From Entrophospora sp. SA101 (taxonomy: Eukaryota > Glomeromycota > Glomeromycetes > Entrophosporales > Entrophosporaceae): 27,211 nucleotides of DNA. The notes beneath the pieces were generated by a model. The model was given only the letters and a program-made list of their open reading frames with translations. It ran no database searches and had not been told where the DNA came from. The stretch's first letter is position 1; each line of letters opens with the position of its first letter. The translations under genes were made by a program, and so were the position numbers. The stretch spans positions 62,341 through 89,551 of the forward strand of contig CAUDNR010002124.1 in NCBI GenBank assembly GCA_958430865.1, read 5' to 3'. This document shows positions 21,095 to 27,211 of the stretch, piece after piece.

Positions 21095-22718
21095 CAAAAA
21101 ATTAGCAAAAAACATTTTTCCAAATTAAAAAAAAAAAGAACAATTTTATTTTATTCAAAAAAAAACTGTAAATAATAAATAAATTAAAATTTTTTTTTTT
21201 TGAACTTTTCATATAATACAATAGCATTTTTTATATATGTTCACGTGATCAAACATAGTTATATATTTCCAAGATACATGCGTCATATTCGATGGATGAT
21301 GATAATAATAATAATAATAATAACGAGGTAATATAGTTTCATTTATAAAAATTATTTCTTCTTTAACGGCTATTTTTTCTTTGATAAAAAACAAAAAATC
21401 AACAACGCCTTCACATTAAAAAAATCAGCAATATGCACGTTAGATAGGACCGTATAAACTTCTTGATGTTAGTAGGCATCTATAGAGAAAGTGTGTGCTT
21501 GTGTGAACTTGGTAAACCAATCACATTCATCAAAGCTGATTTCAACAGTGAACTATAAACAACCTGTTTTTTTTTTAAATTTTTTTAGTATAGATTGGAA
21601 AATAATCACAACTATATAAAGTATGACGCTTATTATAAATCTGTATCCTTCTTTTAAAAAAAATTTGCAAGTATTGTGTAAATTTTATATTTTACAATAT
21701 TAATATTGTACAAATTTACGTTTGAACATAAATATTGTAGCGGATAATGCTTTTAATTGGCCATTGTTTGTTTATTAAAAAAATTTGTTGGATTAATGTA
21801 CACTTGAAGAGTTAGTAGTATTCTTCTTTTGGATTAATTTATTAACGCCTTTTTTTAATAACATAAAATATCAACGAAGACGCAAAATTTTATTCATGCG
21901 GCCCAAATATTTAATTCGGTTATCGCAAATATGATTTTAACATTGAATTTTTGGCTCTAGAAATCATAATCCAATTTCAGGCTTAAAATAATCCTAATAT
22001 TATCCTTTCTCACCCAATCCAATAATCTAAGTTCCCAAAATATGAGATTCAACCTTTTAATAGGTGTCTGGGTGTTTGGTAACCCCAATTTTAATTAGTA
22101 AATTGGGTCATGCATGGTTTACCGGTTGGAAGTTTAACTTTAGAATCGACGTCTCAAATGGTGAGGTTAATCCTTGTTGTAGATCATTGGATTTACCCTG
22201 AAAAAATTTTTTTTTTGGTAGATTCCCTGAGAAAAAAAGGAACTTTGAGAATTTTCTTAAAAATTATTCATTTCATTCTTCTAAACCAACCGTCATTAAT
22301 AAATGCAATATTCTATTTGCTAAAACCCCTTTCACAATTTAGAAAATGGAATTGAATATACTATTTCCATAAGTTTTAAGATATTTGGATAACTTATTTA
22401 AATAATTATCATATAATAAAGGGAAATAAATCATCTACTTGATAATTTGAATGTAACACTATTGTGAGATCGTGTCCGAGTTTCACCACTAATCCCAATA
22501 TTTTATTTATAACAATATTCCAATTAAATTAATGCAAATACAATTTCAATACTCTTTAACTTTTCTAATCTCAAAATGCAACTGCTTTCCTCCTCAAATA
22601 TAATCAATAATTTCAATAGCTTCTTTGGCTATCAATCTATGGTAATGGCTCCTACCACCCCTGATCACAATTTCTCTGCAGTACTTTGTTATCTGCCCGA
22701 GTTGGGAACATTCAAATA
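21095..22718. other. Gene-poor spacer
   Basis: Non-coding AT-rich DNA after the secreted protein gene. From about 21950 to 22200 the composition is less AT-rich. It includes a hairpin (22084-22107), and an open stretch at 22110-22220 begins HGLPVGSLTLESTSQMVRLI, which may be a piece of a repeated element. AATCCAAT-ATCTA occurs in inverted positions (about 22016-22030 and 22180-22195), a weak hint of another inverted-repeat element. Nothing is firm. Confidence 0.4.
22084..22107. other. Perfect 8-bp stem-loop
   Basis: CCCAATTT (22084-22091) pairs with AAATTGGG (22100-22107) across an 8-nt loop. It directly follows the sequence GGGTGTTTGGTAAC. Function unknown. Confidence 0.6.
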
Positions 22719-22720
22719 TA

Positions 22721-22845
22721 CAGTCAACCCTTGTCACAGCGGACCTCGCTACAGCGGATTTAAATATTTTATTAGCATTAATAAAATGTGTCATAACGGG
22801 GTTTTTTGACTGGAACCATGAATCCGCTGTGGCAAGGTTTGACTG
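22721..22845. mobile_element. 125-bp MITE, pogo/Tc1-mariner-like, TA duplication
   Basis: The left end reads CAGTCAACCCTTGTCACAGC and the complement of the right end reads CAGTCAAACCTTGCCACAGC, so 18 of 20 match. TA lies directly outside both ends (22719-22720 and 22846-22847). CAGT-type ends with TA duplication fit pogo/Tc1-mariner transposons. The inside carries a second GCTACAGCGG-like word but no coding capacity. Confidence 0.85.
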
Positions 22846-23061
22846 TAATAAACCAATAAAATAATTAACTCAGAAATTATTGAGAATGAATTCTAGATTG
22901 TAATGGACCTTATTTTGTTTAAGCGTAGGAATTTAAATAATTTGATCACTTTGAAATAACTTAAACAATTCTACACAGAAGGTTCGAATAATGTTTAAGG
23001 AATACATTTAATTAGAACAATTAGAGTCTAGGTATATATGAGATAGTAATTGCCTAATTAC

Positions 23062-23212
23062 TAGTGATGTTAGCCGGCTAATAATCTGCATGCATAATCT
23101 CTAAATTTGGTAATAGATTTCTGCGTTACTTTCTTGTTATATAAATAAAATCACCAATTTAGGTAGTAAACGGCTTAGCCGGCTAAGGATTTTTAAACGG
23201 CTAACATCACTA
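23062..23212. mobile_element. 151-bp hAT-like MITE
   Basis: The ends are TAGTGATGTTAGCCG and its exact complement (15 of 15). The flanks are a perfect 8-bp target duplication CTAATTAC at 23054-23061 and 23213-23220. An 8-bp duplication with TAGTGATG/CAGTGATG-type ends is the hAT superfamily signature. It sits inside the left inverted repeat of the outer element, so it inserted later. The word TTAGCCGGCTAA recurs inside near both ends. Confidence 0.88.
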
Positions 23213-23300
23213 CTAATTACCGTAGTAATACGTAATTAAAAACGTGATCACGAAATTAATTACGTATTACGGGTGACGAAATTATTACGGATGACGAAAC

Positions 23301-23745
23301 TATAGTTGGCTCGGTCTAAAGACCTCCTAAGATTTGCATAAATTTTAAAAGTATAGAAGTCACTTTCTGTCCTATCTTTTAAAAAAATAACGTTATTAGT
23401 TGATAGAATAGGTCTTTAGTTTTAATGTAATAATGAGATATTCTCAAAAAAATCATTTGTTGTAGAGTTCTATTCTTTTTTAGAACATGTACTTTACGAG
23501 AAATTTGGCCGCTAGGATCATTACTAAATTTAGACCAAACTACAAAAATCATTTCTAAATTTAGACTAATACATGACCATCATATCTAAATTTGGCAGTA
23601 CGAAAAAAATTTTTAAACCCAAAATCACGTGAAGTCCTATTTTCGAAAATTTTTATTGCATTTTTGAACAAATTACAAAATTGCTATTTTTGAAATTTGG
23701 CCACGTGGCGCAGAAATAGGAGGTCTTTAGACCGAGCCAACCATA
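23301..23745. mobile_element. 445-bp non-autonomous inverted-repeat element
   Basis: Terminal repeats of 29 bp (23301-23329 and the complement of 23717-23745) agree at 28 positions. Shared core: GTTGGCTCGGTCTAAAGACC. If TA is the target duplication, the element proper is 23303-23743. It abuts the end of the outer element's left arm. The inside has three imperfect copies of a CTAAATTTAGAC-like word (23525-23595) and no long frame. The near-identity of its ends suggests it is younger than the outer element. Confidence 0.82.
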
Positions 23746-23777
23746 ATTACGAATAAATTATTGGGAATATCATAATA

Positions 23778-23858
23778 CAAGTCACTCCGTTATAACAACA
23801 CTCTCCGTAAAAGCAAAAAATGTCAGCATAACGAGATTGTCATTATAACGGGAGTTCA
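23778..23858. mobile_element. Small degenerate inverted-repeat element
   Basis: The left end CAAGTCACTCCGTTATAAC and the complement of the right end TGAACTCCCGTTATAATGAC share CTCC(C)GTTATAA. A second inner match involves CTC(T)CGT. TA flanks are possible (23776-23777, 23859-23860). It looks like an old MITE or a solo fragment. Confidence 0.45.
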
Positions 23859-23916
23859 TATAAAAGCCATATTAATATGAGAATCATTGTCTTGTGATTT
23901 TATAATTTTTATTATC

Positions 23917-24027
23917 AGGAAATTAAAACTTACGCTGGGTCAAAATTGACCGGCATTATACAGAAGTGTTGCCAGAATTTTCCATGATGCTGGTCAATTT
24001 TAATCCTGGCATAAGTTTTAATTTCCT
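23917..24027. mobile_element. 111-bp near-palindromic foldback element
   Basis: About 45 bp at each end are inverted copies. Both begin AGGAAATTAAAACTTA, followed by matching TCAAAATTGACC/TTAAAATTGACC and GGCAT/AGCAT blocks, leaving a loop of only about 20 bp. I found no clear target duplication. It lies within the outer element. It would form a long hairpin in RNA or single-stranded DNA. Confidence 0.65.
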
Positions 24028-24280
24028 TGTTTTTTTCAGAAATGATCAGAATGATTTTCCCATTATACTGGCATTTAGTACTAGAATAAATTCTATAATT
24101 CTAAAAAAAAAGTTGATAAATTATGTCATTATACTAGTATATATAACGGGATAAATAATAGGTGCCATTTAATTTCGTCATTCGTAATTAATTTCGTCAC
24201 GCGTAATTAATTTCGTAAATAATAATAATTTCGTAATTACGTATTATGTTTTTGGCAAAACAATTACCATCCCATGTATA

Positions 24281-25033
24281 GTTTCAGGAAATCAAAGAAC
24301 TAGATGATGAACCTTTTGACATGTATAAATAATGATGTAATTTTCTTAATTCATGTATAATCATATATCATATCATAATTTAATAAACAACAAAATGTCC
24401 GTCCTTTTCGTCTTTGAATTTTGTATTTTCGTGGCAATAATAAGTCTATCTCTAATACTAATAAATGAATTCATGCTGATCTCATGCATAATTAATATTC
24501 GCTTTATATTTGTTTCTATTTTTATTGTTATTTTTTGTTCCTTTTATATTCTTTTAGTGAGGTAATCTTTAATTATTTAATAATAAGGCTCCAAATAAAT
24601 CAATGAAATTCAATTCGAACTGATTCGAATATATAATTTGATTCGAATTGATTAGAACTGATTCAATTCAATTCAATTCAATCGATTCAAATTTATTAAT
24701 AAATTGTATTACTTTTTTATTCTTCATTACGTACGTTATCATTATTATTATGGAAAAATTACGGAATGTATATTTATTAATCATAATAATAATATAAATA
24801 TAACGAAAAAAACAGTAAGTTTAATAACGGAAAACACTCAGGCTAATCACGGAGTAACATTTATATTGTAGAGTAATACACGTAATATGCAAAAAACTTA
24901 ATTTTGTTTGGAAGTCCTCAGATTCCTTTACATCCCAAATGCTATTTGAGATAGATTTTTTATGTGATAAATTTGTGATGATAAACAGCCAATGAAATCA
25001 AATAGAACCTAATAGATTACCTTAATTTAATAA
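24281..25033. other. Spacer downstream of the BTB-TLDc gene
   Basis: AT-rich. It contains a simple repeat of AATTC/GATTCGAA words at 24608-24690. A 70-codon hydrophobic frame (24353-24565) is rich in Ile/Phe, as expected from AT bias, and I do not call it a gene. Confidence 0.45.
24608..24690. repeat. GATTCGAA / AATTC simple repeat
   Basis: Several copies of GATTCGAA or TGATTCGAAT-like words are followed by five overlapping ATTCA units. TTCGAA palindromes recur. Non-coding. Confidence 0.7.
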
Positions 25034-26690
25034 TTAATTTATCTGTACTAATTTATACATTTCAAATTCTTCTAACAAATGAAATTGTTTGTTGCTATTT
25101 TTAAGATTCAAATTAACTTCATAAAAATCATTATGAAATTTATAAAAACAATAAGATTCATTACATAATGCTAAATCACGAAAACTTAATGAATATCCAG
25201 AAATTCTTTTGTCATCTTGAATATAATAAAAAGTTTGACCAACATGCTTTATTGCAACTTCAGGATTTTTGACTCTACTTAATATTGAATTATCTATTAG
25301 ATTTTGATCAATTTTAAAAATAAAACTTTTATCTGTCCTGATATAATAAGTCTCTTCAGATGATTTTCCTTTTAAATTCCAGCAAACTGGACTATATCCC
25401 CCAATCAATTCACCTGTATCTTTAAGTTTCATAATAAAAACTGTTTTCTCAATATCAAAACAATTTTTTTCAAAATTTGATTTTGAAAATCCATCTCGAG
25501 ATCCACGAAAGATTAAAATAAATTTATAAGGCAAGCTGTGTGAATTATATATGCCCTTTTTTTCATTAATCCAATTAACAATTAAAGATTTCATTTGTAG
25601 ATTAAACAATCCTTCTCCTGTTCTATGAGCACTTTGAAGTAATAATGTTGATTGCTGCATATTAGTTAAGTAGTATTGAAGAAGTTCTTCATATATTTCC
25701 TTATCAAAAATTTTTTTATAAGGTTTGATTTTATTATTAAAATCTACAGGTGTTATTTGATTGAACCTTACAAATGGAATAATATCTTCTAAAATATTTT
25801 TCAATTTTCTGAAATCATCTTTATTCCAGTCTGAAAATTTTTTTTTCAATTCTTGATTTTGTCCTATTCCCCATTGAATAACACAATCCCAAATATCAAT
25901 TTCGTTCATCTCCAAGTCATCTTTTTTCAACATAGTTATAAACCTTGATTTCTCCATTCCTGCAATGTCATAAGATTTTAAAAATGACTCTGGATTTTCA
26001 TCAATTAATTTAGCACAATAACTTTGAAGTAAGTTGAATGATCGATATTTAGATGAAACTTTATGAATGTAGATAAGATTTTGCTGAACCCACTCAAGTT
26101 TTTCCACAATCAAATTATTTTGTAAATCCTCAATTAATTCATTAAATTCTAATTCATCACATGCTTCAAGAAGTTCAAGAATTTCATTTTCATCCAGGCT
26201 ATCTACATTAACAACTCCATTATAAATATATCTTTTAATAGTATATAGTTTGAAAATATATATATGTATTATTATTAATAATAGTATTATCAATCAATTA
26301 ATAATTAATATTAATATAATAAATTTATTATTAAATTATTTTAAATAATTCTTACGTTAAAAGAACCCCAAATATATTCGGAGAAATATTTTTTTTCTCA
26401 AATGAAATAATACCATCCTCAGATTTTTTTAACCAATTTTCTGACAAAGCAGCATTAAAATACAAAGATCTTGCTCTCAAGATATTAGAATGAGCCTTAA
26501 AAGTTTTACTATTATCATCTTCTCCAACCTTAATTTCCACATCACAAAAATCTGAATCATTCAATAAATTTGTTAAATCATTAATAACTTTGCTAATATA
26601 TTTTAATGGTAAAGCATCTTTGTTAGTTTCAATAAAATTTTTAATTAATATGTTGATGTTTTCCAAAGATGAAAAGTTTTTATCAGACAT
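25034..26690 (-). CDS. BTB-BACK-TLDc domain protein
   Basis: Two exons, 26690-26356 and 26231-25034, with a 124-nt GT-AG intron give 510 residues. Residues about 45-145 are a BTB/POZ domain (SDFCDVEIKVG, FKAHSNILRARSLYFNAAL, then YIYNGVV across the splice junction). BACK follows at about 160-260 (ending near DIWDCVIQWGIGQN). TLDc lies at about 327-506 (SLIVNWINEKK, YKFILIFRGSRDGF, GELIGGYSPVCW, AIKHVGQTFYY). BTB domains dimerise and can recruit Cullin3. TLDc is an oxidation-resistance-linked domain. This architecture is massively expanded in Rhizophagus-type fungi, where individual roles are unknown. The upstream extension of exon 2 (hydrophobic Ile/Leu run) is translated intron, not protein. 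A CACGTG box and a hairpin lie upstream. Confidence 0.92.
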
Positions 26691-26774
26691 TTTGAATGAT
26701 TATTTTTTTAAAAAAATTTTTATTTTATTTTTAACTAAACATAAAATTGCATATTAATATTAAGATAATTTAGT

Positions 26775-26780
26775 CACGTG
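26775..26780. promoter_or_regulatory. CACGTG box upstream of the BTB-TLDc gene
   Basis: The hexamer lies in TCACGTGA, an 8-bp palindrome, about 85 bp before the start codon. It is likely a transcription-factor site by position; the factor is unknown. Confidence 0.45.
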
Positions 26781-26789
26781 ATAAATTGG

Positions 26790-26812
26790 TTTTGGCCTAA
26801 TTCAGGCCAAAA
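26790..26812. promoter_or_regulatory. 9-bp perfect inverted repeat near the BTB promoter
   Basis: TTTTGGCCT (26790-26798) and AGGCCAAAA (26804-26812) are exact complements across 5 nt, 10 bp from the CACGTG box. It could be a protein-binding dyad or an RNA hairpin if transcription starts upstream. Confidence 0.45.
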
Positions 26813-26955
26813 ATCTTCGCCGCTTTTTTTTTTACTACATATTAATATTAATATTAATTAAAATAGATTAATGCGGAATCATAATCAGCATTAGTTTCTA
26901 ATTCCGGTAACACTATCAATTTTAAATTTTTATTGTTCCTCAATTTAGTAACGAG

Positions 26956-27058
26956 CAGTGTATAAAATTCAATGTGCGGAATGTGCAGGGTACATTAGTA
27001 GTTTTCTGCAGATAGTTTCTAGATTTGTAGAAATCTACACACTGGAATTTATACACTG
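26956..27058. mobile_element. 103-bp inverted-repeat element with 7-bp duplication
   Basis: The left end CAGTGTATAAAATTCAATG and the complement of the right end CAGTGTATAAATTCCAGTG agree in most positions. The sequence TAACGAG directly flanks both sides (26949-26955 and 27059-27065). CAGTG ends and a 7-8-bp duplication point to a hAT- or P-like MITE. There is no coding capacity. Confidence 0.8.
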
Positions 27059-27211
27059 TAACGAGTAATATTAACATATAGAGTTACGAATTTTTGAACT
27101 GCAGAAAATATATTTGATAAAATCATTATCTACACCAGTGTTGGAAATTCGTCGATCTTATGATCTGCAAAAAAAAATTTGTGCACATATGAACACAAGA
27201 AATTTTTATTT

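Larger units (their letters stand above)
23035..24278. mobile_element. Outer element with long terminal inverted repeats, hosting nested insertions
   Basis: The left arm is 23035-23061 plus 23221-23299. It matches the complement of the right arm, 24171-24278, over about 108 bp with substitutions and small gaps. The ends are TATATGAGATAGTAATTG and TACATGGGATGGTAATTG. Inner parts share ACGAAATTAATTACG and GTGACGAAATTA. TA flanks both ends (23033-23034 and 24279-24280). No transposase frame was found. The 1244-bp span includes four smaller inverted-repeat units; without them roughly 450-560 bp would remain. Long inverted repeats plus TA suggest a Tc1/mariner-related or foldback non-autonomous element. 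Confidence 0.7.
26691..27211. other. Upstream region of the BTB-TLDc gene
   Basis: No further coding sequence was found. The region contains a CACGTG box (26775-26780), a perfect hairpin (26790-26812) and a small inverted-repeat element (26956-27058). It continues to the window edge. Confidence 0.5.

Noticed and set aside
22980..22995. GGTTCGAAT resembling a tRNA T-loop (also near 15102 and 24630)
   Set aside because: No acceptor stem, D-arm or anticodon arm can be built around any of them.
24353..24565. 70-codon hydrophobic frame resembling a small membrane protein
   Set aside because: The Ile/Phe/Leu content is what AT-rich DNA gives by chance; no supporting signal.

Overview
The window looks like nuclear DNA of a very AT-rich fungus. 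The best guess is an arbuscular mycorrhizal fungus of the Glomeromycotina (Rhizophagus/Glomus type). The reasons are: conserved genes cut by many short GT-AG introns of about 60-130 nt, Asn/Asp-rich low-complexity proteins, a BTB-BACK-TLDc protein of the kind greatly expanded in those fungi, and dense small inverted-repeat transposons in the gene-poor parts. The species is inferred, not proven. No rRNA, tRNA or CRISPR array was seen.

Left part (1-9 kb) is a compact housekeeping block. It holds a CDC34-type ubiquitin-conjugating enzyme (+, 11 coding exons including a 9-nt micro-exon), ribosomal protein eS4 (-, first coding exon is only the ATG) and the 26S proteasome base subunit RPN1 (+, 18 exons). 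RPS4 and RPN1 are divergent and share a 248-bp promoter with two clear inverted repeats. CDC34 and RPN1 act at opposite ends of ubiquitin-dependent proteolysis, and the next gene is also F-box-like. The clustering may be chance.

Middle (9-13.7 kb): a 1058-residue F-box/leucine-rich-repeat protein has a long disordered tail. The tail carries nine tryptophans in Gly/Ser/Asp/Pro settings, resembling Argonaute-hook (GW/WG) regions. Its reading frame may continue past the annotated stop in another frame. It is followed by a small twin-CX9C protein of the mitochondrial intermembrane space (CMC4).

13.7-25 kb is gene-poor and repeat-rich. It holds a 266-bp TA-flanked MITE, two diverged inverted copies of a dispersed repeat with traces of coding sequence, simple repeats, one predicted secreted acidic Asn/Asp-rich protein (19.9-21.1 kb), a 125-bp MITE with a TA duplication, and a nested transposon cluster at 23.03-24.28 kb. 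In that cluster an element with about 108-bp terminal inverted repeats contains four smaller inverted-repeat units. One of them is a hAT-like MITE with a perfect 8-bp target duplication that interrupts the outer element's own repeat.

Right end (25-27.2 kb): a two-exon BTB-BACK-TLDc gene on the minus strand has a CACGTG box and a perfect 9-bp hairpin upstream. Farther upstream is another small inverted-repeat element flanked by a 7-bp duplication.
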